A stretch of 64,000 bases of DNA. It comes from Jaapia argillacea MUCL 33604. Taxonomy: Eukaryota; Basidiomycota; Agaricomycetes; Jaapiales; Jaapiaceae. The notes beneath the pieces were generated by a model. That model had not been told where the DNA came from. It saw only the letters and a program-made list of their open reading frames with translations, and did no database searches. The stretch spans positions 1,328,593 through 1,392,592 of the forward strand of contig KL197713.1 in NCBI GenBank assembly GCA_000697665.1, written 5' to 3'. Shown here piece by piece: positions 10,777-22,092 of the stretch (position 1 is its first letter; every line of letters starts with the position of its first letter). The position numbers and the translations under genes were made by a program.

Positions 10777-12781
10777 CTAATGTTGCGACCAGTTAATTGT
10801 GTTGATGTCGATACCCTCCTGTACCATCTCCCACAAGGGGCTATAAAACATGGATGAGCACGGAACCACCACGTATTACAGTGGAGCGGCTTACCTCATA
10901 TCCCGAAGCTTCTGAACGGTGGCCACCAATCTTTTTACTACAAAATCAACCTCTGCTTCGGTGGTGAAGCGACCAAGACCAAACCGCAGAGACGAGTGAG
11001 CCATGTCCTCGGCAGCGCCTGTGCAAGATGTTAGAGATTGCCGTGACCAGATCAAAGTCGTCGCCTACCAAGTGCACGAAGAACGTAGGAAGGCTCCAAT
11101 GAAGCAGATGTGCATGCGCTCCCCGACGAGAGGGCAATTTCCTCAATTCATAAAGATCAGCTAAAAAAAGTATTCCCATTGCATGACGTCTCACCTTCAA
11201 AGCCATCAACAAGCTCTCCCCTTCAACATACGCAAAACTGAGATTGACACATCCTGGATAACCGTTTGGATCACCATTCCGTATAACATGGTCAATTTGT
11301 GAAGTGATGCCCTGGATGAGACGGTCCGAAAGGTCTGCGATACGCTTGCGGTCGCGCTGAAAGCAAGCAAGTTAGTGACATACCCCATGAATTGCATGAA
11401 AATGAGATTAGAGAGCTCAGTACCCCTGCAACAACGTCTTCGTCGAGCTGGTCATCCCTCGGTATGAGACCGAAGGAACACTACCACTCAACTCGGTAAA
11501 AGAGCTCCGAAGAGTCCCCTATGCAATATATCCATCATAGCTCCAAAGCGGCTGAATACTCACATCCATTTCTTTCGCTGCTATCCGTGCAGCCTCACCC
11601 ATGCCCACAGCAAGGAAAGAAGGTAACGTGCCACTGCGTAAACCCCGCTCCTGCCCTCCCCCACTCATGATAGGTTCCAGCCTGACACGCGGTCTCCTTC
11701 TGACATACGCAGCGCCGACACCCTTGGGGCCATACAGCTTGTGCCCCGACAAACTCATCAAGTCAACGTTCATCTCGTTCACGTCCAAAGGAATCTTCCC
11801 AGCAGCCTGAGCTGCATCCGTGTGGAGGTAAACACCGCGATGCTTCCGTACAATCGCCCCGATTTCCTTCATCGGTTGAATAACGCCTGTCTCATTATTC
11901 ACCGTCATGATTGAGACCAACGACGTGTCAGGGCGTATGGTGCGTTCCAGCTCTTCCAGCGAGACAATCCCATTCGGCTGAACGGGAAGATATGTCACGT
12001 CGAAGCCCTCCTCTTGAAGTTTCCGACATGAATCCAAGACGCACTTGTGCTCCTGTTACGATTCCAACTTTAGTTCCGAGTATTGCGAAACTGCTGATGT
12101 GCGTACCGTCTGCAGGGTGATGATGTGACGCTTCTTGTCTTTGTGAAAACGTGCGACACCTTTGATGGCCATGTTATTAGTTTCTGTGGCACCTGAAGTG
12201 AACACGATGTCCTTGGGATCAGCTCCAATGAGATCGGCAATATGCTAGTTCAACTGTGAGCATATTTCAGTGACATATGAAGGCGACGGACCTTTCGTGC
12301 ATCTTCCACAGCCTTCTCGGCCTCCCATCCGTATGCGTGTGTCCGACTATGAGGATTTCCATATTGATCCGTTAAATAGGGCAGCATTGCATCCAGCACT
12401 CGGGGATCGACGGGTGTTGTAGCCTGCGCATTAAGTCAAAATTTCAACGGAAAGCGATACTTTCACACCACTAACCTGCATGTCAAGGTAAATGGGTCGT
12501 GCTTTCTCAAGCACGGATCCTTCGCGACGGGGAACGTCCAGCTTGAAGCCCAGCATATCTGTGGGCAAATTTAACGAGACAACGTGCAAGTTTCACCGCT
12601 GCTACTGACCTGGCCGTGGTGTGAACAGATTGTCGTCCTGGTAATTGGCGGGCACATCGACAACGCTTGCTCTGTCGGCGCCGGAAGGCTGCACAAAGGC
12701 CCTCCTTGCCCCCTTTGCTGATTTTGATGAAGCTCGTAGTGCAGCCCTGCGCACAGAGTTTCCCGAGAGTCTTGACAACAT
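10777..12781 (-). CDS. NFS1: Cysteine desulfurase, mitochondrial
   Basis: PLP enzyme that takes sulfur from cysteine for Fe-S cluster assembly on the scaffold Isu with Isd11 and frataxin, and for tRNA thiolation. The N-terminus [19 protein letters not shown] is a mitochondrial presequence. RPIYLDMQ opens the enzyme domain. The central exon has [29 protein letters not shown] and [15 protein letters not shown]; the Lys of HK binds PLP. A short exon encodes [20 protein letters not shown] with the catalytic persulfide Cys. The end is [19 protein letters not shown] and INTINWSQH, the conserved scaffold-binding C-terminus, with a TAG stop at 10777-10779. About seven introns are present. The enzyme looks intact, so it should be active. 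Confidence 0.95.
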
Positions 12782-13155
12782 GGTGGTTGAAGCAGAGAAT
12801 GGTGCTCAGTCCCAGCTCCAAAGTTATCAGATACTCTGTGAAAACGCAGAGGCGGAAGGCATGACGAATCGGACAAGCCGGTTCTCTCGGCAGATCCCGA
12901 GCCAATCATTACACGGCATAGCGGCTATGTATACTCCCGCTCCCACCTCCAAGATGTCGACGCGCATCGGAGAGGTGAATTTTAATGTCGTCTTTACGCT
13001 TGAGTAAAGTTTTATTTTATTCACATTTCAGCTGCAGCCGACACACGGGCAAAGCGGAAGGAGAGCACGGTTTTATCATTTTGGCTCGTTCAACATCCGT
13101 ACAACAATACATAGTAAAGGAATAAAGAATGACAAGGAGATGGTATACCTATGCC
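12782..13155. other. Intergenic, NFS1 promoter and cellulase 3' region
   Basis: 374 bases between the NFS1 start and the stop of the first GH6 gene. No gene or strong element was recognised. Confidence 0.5.
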
Positions 13156-15077
13156 TTAGAGGGACGGGTTGGCCTTTGTAACGAGAGTCTGTTGTACAAG
13201 AGGATCAGTGATACGTGCGAATAAACAACACGTTGTCAAGCTTACGGTGAAATATTCCTGGAACCAAGTTCCGGCCTCGGGAGCAGGCTGGTCGGCATCG
13301 GACTGCATCGGTAGTCAGTTTGTTGCCCTCACAAGGGAGGCATCAACACATACCAATGAGCAAGTGCTGTCGTATCTGGGGGACGAGCTGTTGCTTGTGC
13401 CGTCACATTCACCTCCAGGCTTGACCCAGACGATGGAATCAACCAGTGAAGATCCAGTGTTGGTCGTGGGGCGAGTACCAAAGCCTGCGCCCTTGATGTT
13501 GCACCAATCACCCCAGGCATTGCGGATGTCCTGAACTCCTGAGCGACCTTGGTCAACAATGAACGAAGCGGGGAATCCCTGTTGTTGCAACAGAGGAGCC
13601 AATGCCTGCGTAGAAGCAGAGATCAATGGGGATACTACGAGTAGTAAAGTGTGGAACATACATTGATGTAGTGGATCTCGTCGTAGTTGGGATTGCCTTG
13701 GGTGATGGGATCAGGGGTGGCAGCGCTCAATGCGTTGTAGTTCGCAACGTCTAGACTCCAAGATTAGCATGCGGCTTTAGCACCATAACGGGAGTACGTA
13801 CTGGTGGCAAGACCGCGGACATACTGAGGAGAGCTGGCATTCTTATAGAGGGTTGAGAATAATTGAGCAGCGGGGCTCAGATTCGCGGGCCACCCGAGCC
13901 ATCCAGCGTGTCCAGCATCAAGATACATATAGACGCCAACAGTGTTGAGTTGCTCGATAGCGTAAGTAACGCATTCCTAAGAGCGATGGGGGTTGGGTTG
14001 GGTTACGACGCAGCAGGGAAAGGAATCACCAACCAAATAGGCAGTCTGGGCGTTAGCACACTTTTGGACGCTCAAGTTAGTGACCAAGTTGGCGAGGGAG
14101 TCGGGCTCAATAACAGCGACAACTCGGACGTTCGGGTATACTGTGCGCTTATTAGACACCAGCATTGCAGTCCATGAAGTGAAACTTACGCTTGACCTGA
14201 GCAACAATGGAATCAATGTATGCCTTGTAGTTAGCAACACCATTGTTGGCGATTGAGAACTCTCCATTTGACGCCTTGGCAGCACAATCACGATCGGGCA
14301 AGTCATAGACGACGATCTGGACGATCTGCTTCTGACCCGAGCTGGTCTGGAGGGCCTGAGCGTTAGAAAGGTACGTGCCGAGAGTGGGCACTTTGGCTGC
14401 GGTGTCGAACCTAAAACGATGGTGTTAGCTGTAGACCCGAACCATGAGACGAAACAGCGTACCAAGTGAATGTGGGGACGTTTGCAACAGATTGAGCCTT
14501 TGCCTTGGTAGCGGCATCAGTGATGTTGCCAGCAGCAGCTGCCACTTCAGCGGCATAGTAGGGTGAAAGGTACACCTTGTGAATTGGGTTAAAATTGATT
14601 CAAAAGACAAGGAGGTGAAAACCAACCTGGTATCCGGTATAAGGATTTCCTGCTGCAGGTGTACCTGAAGGGGCTGCAGAAGAAGAGCTCGAGGTGCTGC
14701 TAGAAGACTTGGAGGTGGAGCTGGTAGTGGTAGTGGGTTTTGAGCTTGTGGTGACGCTGCTACTCGAAGAGTGTGTGGTTGAGGTACTCGGAGGTCTGTG
14801 AACAAAGCGGTCGGGTCAACGACAAGCTGTTGTGCAATAGCATGCTGCAACATACAAGCACTGGTAGTAGTACGAGTTGAGCTCTTGGCATGTTGCTCCT
14901 AGAGTATCGATGAGCCCCGAAAATGGCCGTGGAGATGAGGTTAGATAGTTTACCAGTGACACAGGTCGTAGCACCCGTCCAACCAATGCCACCGCACTGT
15001 CCGTAGAGTGAAGCCTGAGCGTTCACGAGGGATGGCACGACGGAGACGAGAGCGAGGAGAGCAGTGAACTTGAACAT
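13156..15077 (-). CDS. GH6 cellobiohydrolase II with CBM1 (copy 1)
   Basis: Secreted exo-cellulase that releases cellobiose from non-reducing ends of cellulose by inversion. The signal peptide [20 protein letters not shown] is followed by a CBM1 ([34 protein letters not shown]) split by an intron. A Ser/Thr/Pro linker and the GH6 barrel ([20 protein letters not shown]) follow. [12 protein letters not shown] and [13 protein letters not shown] carry the conserved Asp residues; EPDS holds the catalytic acid. Near the end are [25 protein letters not shown] and [21 protein letters not shown]. The final intron (GTAAGC to ACAACAG) precedes a short last exon with stop at 13156-13158. About seven introns. 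A TATA box lies 57 bases upstream of the ATG. It is paralogous to the next gene (same strand, start codons 3,170 bases apart). Confidence 0.95.
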
Positions 15078-15133
15078 CCTGAGACTGTGAATACCGAGGC
15101 GAACTGGTGAATGAATGGTACGTTTCAAGGGCA

Positions 15134-15140
15134 TTTTATA
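15134..15140 (-). promoter_or_regulatory. TATA box of GH6 copy 1
   Basis: TATAAAA on the minus strand, 57 bases upstream of the start codon. It sits at exactly the same distance as in copy 2. The neighbouring C/T-rich stretch and AACCCGCA (plus strand) are also shared. Confidence 0.8.
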
Positions 15141-15171
15141 GTCCCTTCCCAACCCGCAAGAACCTCAGCAT

Positions 15172-15420
15172 CGCAAGTTTTTTTGCTGGAATATCCAGGG
15201 ATGAGCCGACCAGGGGAGAGAGCGGGACGATGTCGGTCCACACGTGTGGTAGTGCTGAAGACATGGCGACGAAGTCATGAGATGCAGAAAATCATCCGAA
15301 TATTATGCCTTTTTCTCCTCCGAGGTCTACAAGGGAAGCTTGGCGGAACGGAAGGTCGACATGACCTCCTGGATCATGAAAGCCTCCTTGAATCGGCTCA
15401 TAATCGGCCACAGGTAGAGA
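15172..15420 (+). repeat. Upstream block of GH6 copy 1, inverted relative to copy 2
   Basis: On the plus strand this block contains CGACCAGGGGAGAGAGCGG, then CACACGTGTGG, then ATGACCTCCTGGATCATGAA and CGGCTCATAATCGG. The reverse complement of 18358-18575 carries the same elements in the same order. The core promoter on one side and sequences near 15974 on the other side match copy 2 in direct orientation, so only this block is flipped. Confidence 0.85.
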
Positions 15421-16282
15421 GGACGTCGGAGCCATGCTTCGCAGGTGCCACTGTGGAGCCGATGGTGTTCCAAAGCTCCCCGTAATTGCGACTCCAGACG
15501 ACATCGGGTCTAAGGAAGTCACTGAGGCCGACGTCGATTAAGAAAGTCTCGATGCACAGAAGCCTTGTACTTACAACATTCGAGTCCCCATGATTGAATA
15601 AGTAGCGAAACGGTGACACTGAGGCCCGGGGGAAGTTGGGGGGAGCAACTTGAAGGACTTGGATACCACCATGACAGTACTGGTGGGTTTCGATATGTCG
15701 CCAGACGGTCTAAGATTTATTCGTCCAAGTACTTCAGTATCGCCGTCGACAAGGAGGCAACTGCAAGGAAGAGACAGCCGAGCGCTTGAGCCTCGGAATC
15801 AAACACGGAAACAGTTCGTGAAAGAAAAACGAATCTTCATCCAAATTCTGGCGAAATGGCGAACAACTTATCGCCTTCACCTTCAGAGTCTCTTGGCTGT
15901 GTTTTATCCCTTGAAATAATAATAACGAGGTGACAGAAGCGTTTGAGGGATAAGTCGTCCGAGATGAAATGAAGATGCGACTGGACGAGCGGAAACACGT
16001 CGGGACAGGCTCAGGCGTCGATGGAACACCCGTATGTAGAGGCTTTGGCAGTCGGAGCGGAACCCTGCAGACATTTCTAGTCTGTGATAATATCATGTAG
16101 TTGCTAGGCATGGTGCTTGAGCAGGCTAAAACTTCGATTTCCACTGACTTGTAGTTGAGGTGAGTGAAAAGGAAAATGATTTCACGTTGAACGATTGTTC
16201 TAGCATCCGTCTCCATCGACATGAATGAATGTAGTACATATAAGAATACATGACCACAAGAGGACAGGCTGACATCGATATC
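15421..16282. other. Distal upstream region of GH6 copy 1
   Basis: No gene recognised. 15974-16007 matches 19021-19054 in direct orientation (about 30 of 33 aligned bases), showing that the duplicated unit included roughly 0.9 kb upstream of the start codon. Confidence 0.6.
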
Positions 16283-18247
16283 TTAGAAGGCGGGGTTGGC
16301 CTTGGTAACGAGAGTCTATTGCACCCGAGCATCAGATACATGCGCTTGGACTCAGAAACAACACGCTGTCAGACGTACCGTGAAATATTCCTGGAACCAG
16401 GTTCCGGCCTCAGGAGCGGGCGTGTCGGCATCGGACTGGATTAATGGTCAGCTCGGTGCCCTCAAGTAAAAACGTGTCGATGCATACCAATGCGCAAGAG
16501 CTATCATATCTGGGTGAAGAGCTGTTGCTTGTGCCGTCACTTTCACCTCCTGGCTTGACCCAGACGATGGCATCAACCAGAGACGATCCAGTGTTGGTGG
16601 TGGGGCGGGTACCAAAACCTGCACCCTTAACATTGCACCAATCACCCCAGGCATTGCGGATGTCCTGAACTCCGGAGCGACCTTGGTCGATGATGAAGTG
16701 AGCCGAGAAGCCCCCTTGCTCCAAGAGAGGAGCCAATGCCTGCACAGAAGCAAGGATGAGCAGAGATGCAAGATAGCCGTGCACGACACGTACGGTGACG
16801 TAGAGAAGCTCGTCGTAGTTGGGATTGCCTGAGGTGACGGGATCAGGGCTAGAGGTGTTGTATGCATTATAGTTGGAGACGTCTAGATCGCGGGAGCGAT
16901 TTATTAACTTATCGGTTTACCGCGATGACGATGATACTCACCAGTGACAAGACCACGGACATACTCAGGAGAGCTGGCGTTCTTGTACAGGGCGGAGAAC
17001 AATGTAGCGGCGGGGCTCAGGTTTGCGGGCCACCCGAGCCATCCAGCGTGTCCAGCATCCAGGTACATATAGACACCAACGGAATTCAGTTGCTCCATGG
17101 CGTAAGTCACACATTGCTGCAGAGATGGAGGTTTGAATTCGGCACTATGGGTAGAAAGGGGAGGCTCACCAAGTAGGCAGTCTGAGCCTCAGCACACTTC
17201 TGGACGTTCAAGTTGGTGACCAAGTTGGCCAAAGAGTCGGGCTCAATGATAGCAACCACTCGGACGTTCGGGTATTCTGCATATTATGTGAGGCTATAGT
17301 GGGTGGACGAAATATTTGGAAACTCACGCTTGACCTCGGCAACAATGGAGTCGATGTATGCCTCGTAGTTGGCTACTCCATTGTCAGCGATTGTGAACTC
17401 TCCATCGGACGACCCAGCAGCGCAATCACGGTCGGGCAAGTCGTAGACGACAATTTGGACTAGCTGCTTTTGACCAGAACTGGTCTGGAGGGCCTGGGCG
17501 TTTGCAAGGTACGTGCCGAGAGTGGGTACTTTGGCGGCTGTGTCGAACCTAAGATGGTTGGGTTAGCTATAGATGTGGATTGCAAGAGTTAACGGGCTTA
17601 CCAGGTGAAGGTGGGGATGTCTGCAACAGAAAGAGCATTCGCCTTAGTAGTAGCATCGGTGATGTTGGCAGCAGCGGCTGTCACTTCAGCGGCATAGTAG
17701 GGCGAGAGGTACACCTTGTGGATTGTGTTAGCCTCCATCCGAAACAACAAGATGAGCTTGCGAAAACCGACCTGGTAGCCAACGTAAGGATTTCCCGCCG
17801 AGGAAGTAGTTGAAGGGGCTGCAGAGGACGAGCTCGAGGTACTGCTAACGCTGCTGGAAGGCTTTGAACTAGAGCTTGTGCTCGTGCTCGTGCCGGAGGT
17901 GGTGGAGTGTGAGCTGGTGGAGCTACTTGTTGTGGAGGAGTGTGTCGTGGAAGTAGTACTCGGAGGCCTGAAAACGGAAAACGACGGATTAGTGGCCGGT
18001 TACGGTGCAAGGGCGTACTTCAACGTACAAACACTGGTAGTAGTACGAATTGAGCTCCTGGCATGTTGATCCTAAATGGTGGTGAACGTCGGAACGACAT
18101 GGCTGGCAGGAAGCAAAACTCACCAGCGACACATGTGGTGGCACCAGTCCAGCCAATGCCGCCGCACTGTCCATATAGTGAAGCCTGGGCGTTCACTAAG
18201 GACGGGACAACTGAGGCGAGGGCTAAGAGGGCAGCAAACTTGAACAT
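16283..18247 (-). CDS. GH6 cellobiohydrolase II with CBM1 (copy 2)
   Basis: Paralogue of the preceding gene with the same parts: signal peptide [23 protein letters not shown]1 ([15 protein letters not shown]), a Ser/Thr/Pro linker longer in Ser-Ser-Thr runs, and the GH6 catalytic domain with [11 protein letters not shown] and [34 protein letters not shown] also reads clearly. The C-terminal loop is [16 protein letters not shown], where copy 1 and most family members have GECDGTS. The last exon reads [10 protein letters not shown], stop at 16283-16285, after an intron ending AATAG. Intron positions agree with copy 1. All catalytic residues that I can see are kept, so both genes should make active enzyme. 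Sequence divergence in linker and introns suggests the duplication is not very recent. Confidence 0.95.
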
Positions 18248-18303
18248 CCTGAGACTGTAGGTACCGATGTAAACTGGTGAATGAATGGGACGTGTCGAGT
18301 ACA

Positions 18304-18310
18304 TTTTATA
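18304..18310 (-). promoter_or_regulatory. TATA box of GH6 copy 2
   Basis: TATAAAA on the minus strand, 57 bases upstream of the start codon. It is colinear with the TATA box of copy 1. Confidence 0.8.
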
Positions 18311-18357
18311 CCCCCTCCCAACCCGCACGATCCCCAGTTGAACAGTGGCTCGGAATG

Positions 18358-18575
18358 TTTCTGTCCACCTGTGCCCGATTATGAGCCGATCCAGAGGCCT
18401 TCATGATCCAGGAGGTCATGAAGACCTCGGGCTCCGCCAGGCTCGACTTGGAATCGTAGGCATATTCATGACTTTGTCGCCATATCGTTCACCATTACCA
18501 CACGTGTGTACCGAAATCGTTCCGCTCTCTCCCCTGGTCGGGTCATCCTTGGATGTCCCAGCAGAAAATAGCTCG
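18358..18575 (-). repeat. Upstream block of GH6 copy 2, inverted relative to copy 1
   Basis: Reverse complement of the block at 15172-15420. The shared elements are TCATGATCCAGGAGGTCATG, CACACGTGTG and CCGCTCTCTCCCCTGGTCG. The middle part is shorter and less similar than in copy 1. Confidence 0.85.
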
Positions 18576-21038
18576 CCATGGCGAGGCTGGTGTCGAGTTG
18601 AACGCCCATCCGGAGCTGCCGGTACATGTGACGACTGGCTGTCCAGCGTAGGGTTTGAAGGACGATGTCGATTTGAAGGTCCCAAGGAACTCACTGACAC
18701 TTCCGAAAGCCAGTGATTTGTAGCGAAATGGGAGGTTTCGTGGTAGGATTCTAGGAAGGCAGAGACGGATGTAGATTTCGGACGCGGAAGCAATTGGATA
18801 TCTTATGCCAGCACTGAGCAGACGTATTCATCTCGCCTACTGGAAGTACACGGTCTCCCGCACACGATGCGGTAAGACAATGGGCAAGGGATACCCGTGT
18901 GTAACCTTCGTGATCGATAGCGCTTGGTCTTGCCAACTTGTCCTTTCGGCATAGGCATAGGCATTCACGAGGCCAGGCGACAGGAACGCTGGGAGGATAG
19001 GTTCTCCAGGAAGAGACGCGCATGAGACTGGATGAGCGGAAACACATCGGGACATGCAAAAGTGCCGATGAAGACTTCAGCAGAAAACCAAGAGGCGACC
19101 AGAACGGAGCATGGTGTCTACTTATAACGAACATCCCGACTGGTCTCCCTGACAGAATCATGCAGGCGTTGTCAAATAACACTGTATGATATCCATGGAA
19201 TAACCGGTGATATTCCTGGTCGTAGAATGAGGCAGAGGTCCAAGCGATCTTTCCCCGTATTGGATCAAACCTGGATCAAACACCAAAGTGTTTGTTGACA
19301 ATGGCCGGCAGGGGAAAATGTACCAGACCGCCCACGTGGCAACTGTTCCTTGTCCCTCGGACCAGTGAACCAGTGGACTCCCTGATCACCGTAGGGGAAA
19401 ATGCCACATGCCACACATCTCCCTGTACACTGCAGTATGACATTGCACTAGGCGGCCCACCCCGTCGCAATGGTCGCGACAACACAGGATGACAGGATAG
19501 GATAGCAAGAAACCACCCCGGATTTAAGTTTCCCAATATCCTACTCAAAAATACGAGGTCCGAGCTTGTGGAGAGGAATCATCGAGATCGTTCAGCGCTC
19601 GGCCAAGACCAAGTGGATAGTCTCGCTAAACGAGTGCAATGTTATGGTGTACTATAGGACAATATCAACATCACACCAGGAGCTCATCCTTTCTTTCCTG
19701 GTTGCCACCATTTGCAACGACCAGCACGCTATCGGATCATATGCCACCATTTATTATTAAAATCCATTTATTATCCATTGTGGGGGACCCATATGTCGGA
19801 TATAACATCCTATGTTCTACATCTCTCCTTCCCTTCCAAATGTCGATCCAACAAATGCCCTTGTGAGCATTGCTCGGGCATATGCCACCATGGCCGGGAA
19901 ACATGGTCCTGATCGTTCCTCATGACCGAAGAGTTGCCGCATGGAATTTAATAGGACCTCGCGAACGTGTAGGCCCTGTGGGCAGCGATGCAAGGTACAA
20001 GACAATGGGAAACGCGGCGATCAGAGTAGCCAGCTCTTCGACAGCTCCATGAAAGGATTCTCCCGGAACGATCATCGGCACTGAACTGTCATAAGCAGCA
20101 GTCATGAGTTCAGCAACACTATGACAGGAGAATAATTCACACCCTTCAGAGTGCATGCCCAAAGGAATGGCGAAACCAGCGACTCGAAGTTTGGTTCGAT
20201 GATGAAAACGGTTGATAGACGATCTGCAGCATATCGGTGCAGTCGGTGAGTAAACACTGCCAATAATAAAGCAGATGATAGCAGATTAGCGGGACCGCCG
20301 TTCCGCAAAGGCGATACACAACCTAATTGTGATCTGATCATATGCTGTGCAATCAGGGACCAGATGAGGAGTTGCGACAAACGGATGGGAAACGCGAGAT
20401 TTGTGGTCAACTTCTGAGTCTTAATAGGGGTGTGAACGGCTCAATTATGAGTGAATGATGGTGCCTGTGACGCCTGTGAGCCCGTGAGCCCGCAGAGGTG
20501 CGGAGCAGTGAAGATCGTTCTCCAAGATTCATCAAGAACCGCGGACAAAGCGGGAGGCACTCCCGAGATACCACCTTCCCAGACGGCGTTCAACCCACGA
20601 TGGTGGATTACTTGATAGGGTGCAGCCGGGAGTTTGTCTCGTCTCACGAAGTTGAGTCCATTCTACTTAGCAGGTTAGTCGAAGATGAGCTGGAACAAAA
20701 CATTGAAACTCACTGACAAAGTCGTTCACATCAAGACAAAATTAGACTCGACGGATTCCCTACTTTGCCGACGGCAATCATCATGATGGACAATACCTCC
20801 AACATGGACGAGTAAACAAACGATCTCTTTGAAAGAGTGACACAGAATAGGAATATAACATCCCACGATGGCAACAAGACAAAGAATTGGATTGGAAAGC
20901 TGAGGGTGAGACCAAAGTATGCACGGTGCAGCTGGACGTCCAATGACACCGTGTGTTGAACCAGGGTAAAAATACTTCTCCGAAATGCATAAACGCAGGT
21001 CAAGAAACAAGGCTCAGATTCGACGAAAGATTCCGATC
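18576..21038. other. Non-coding stretch upstream of GH6 copy 2
   Basis: About 2.5 kb. The first 500 bases include upstream sequence duplicated with copy 1 (19021-19054 matches 15974-16007). Farther on are small repeats: a tandem GGATCAAAC near 19263-19280 overlapping a CAAACAC/GTGTTTG inverted repeat, and ATATGCCACCAT at about 19739 and 19879. Minus-strand frames at 20102-20410 and 20731-21003 are hydrophobic but lack motifs, and I could not build a gene from them. Confidence 0.4.
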
Positions 21039-21951
21039 CTACCGCCTTCTGGGAGCACTGGGAGGGGGTGGTAAGAGGGGTACCCCACTACCGGATGAAC
21101 TAGAAGAGCTAGATCCTAGCAAGCTATCTCCGGCGGAGGATTTCTGCTTTCCGGGGATGGATATTGAGAAAGTCTGCCCTTCTTTGAGAGAGTAGTCTTT
21201 CTTGGGCCCGGAAGGGGCACGCGAAGATGCAGACGAATCCGTTGTGGGAGACGGAGGGTTTAGTGATGCCTTGTATCGCCTGATGGAAGAGGGCAGTGAG
21301 TTACAACGTCCATATCATACGGGACCGGAATAACCATACTTGGTATAATCTTGCAAAGCGACATCTGAAATAGGCCTAATTCGAGTCATGTTCATCGGGA
21401 GAGGAATTGACTCTTACTGAAATCGAAACTATCAGCTCGTTCAGCGAACCCCATCCCAATGTAGGCCTTCTTTCCGGCGTCTTCGACTCTCACCACGAAA
21501 TATCGTGACGAGTCAAGGACAGCATCTACGCATGGTTTCAGAGGGTCATATGGGGCGTTAGCAAACACTGAGACCGAGAAACCAATTAGTCAAGACAGCA
21601 GATGATGATGGATCTTGGGAATGCGTACAGTCGCCTGCAGAGGTGGGGTTAGATCCACTGGATGAAATCGCCACGTCCGCAACGACGTACCGGTCTGAGA
21701 ATCCTCGAATAGCAGGGATACTCCGGCGCACTTCTCAATAATTCGTAACCTGCCCTTCCATAGAGATTTGGCCAAATCTCCCCAATCATTGGCCCGGTGA
21801 CCTTCATTGGCCTTCAAGGGCGGAATCTTGTAGACTTGGTAATCGATATGAACACAACCTCGCGGGTGAGGAACAACTAAGGTAGACAGATACCTGAAAC
21901 CTCTCTGCAAATATAGAGAATAGATTCAACCTCATCGTCGAGGGCGTTCAT
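21039..21951 (-). CDS. NECAP-like endocytic adaptor (PH-like fold)
   Basis: NECAP proteins bind AP-2 and clathrin coats and regulate clathrin-mediated endocytosis. Exon 1 is [36 protein letters not shown], then [21 protein letters not shown], follow. The next exon reads [20 protein letters not shown] and [20 protein letters not shown], then ERADSFDF and DVALQDYTK, which together make the NECAP domain. The C-terminal tail has [14 protein letters not shown], a serine run and a Pro-rich end, with stop TAG at 21039-21041. Length and order match the family. It shares a 141-base promoter interval with the CSN8-like gene. Confidence 0.9.
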
Positions 21952-22092
21952 TGTAACGATGGCACGGTGGTGATCGCAGAAGCAGAGCGAGATCCTGGTT
22001 TCCTTTCTCGGCGCACGAGCTTCTCTTGCGCCCTTGCTGCACTTAGACTCAGATTCTTCACTATCCGCACCTTGATCTGATTTAGCTGTAGA
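21952..22092. promoter_or_regulatory. 141-base bidirectional promoter, NECAP / CSN8-like
   Basis: Only 141 bases lie between two start codons of divergent genes, so the two transcripts must share or overlap promoter elements. No TATA box is evident. Confidence 0.7.

Noticed and set aside
20102-21003. Hydrophobic minus-strand frames that might be a membrane protein of the DUF6533/6534 kind
   Set aside because: I could not find the family motifs or a consistent exon chain, so no gene is claimed.
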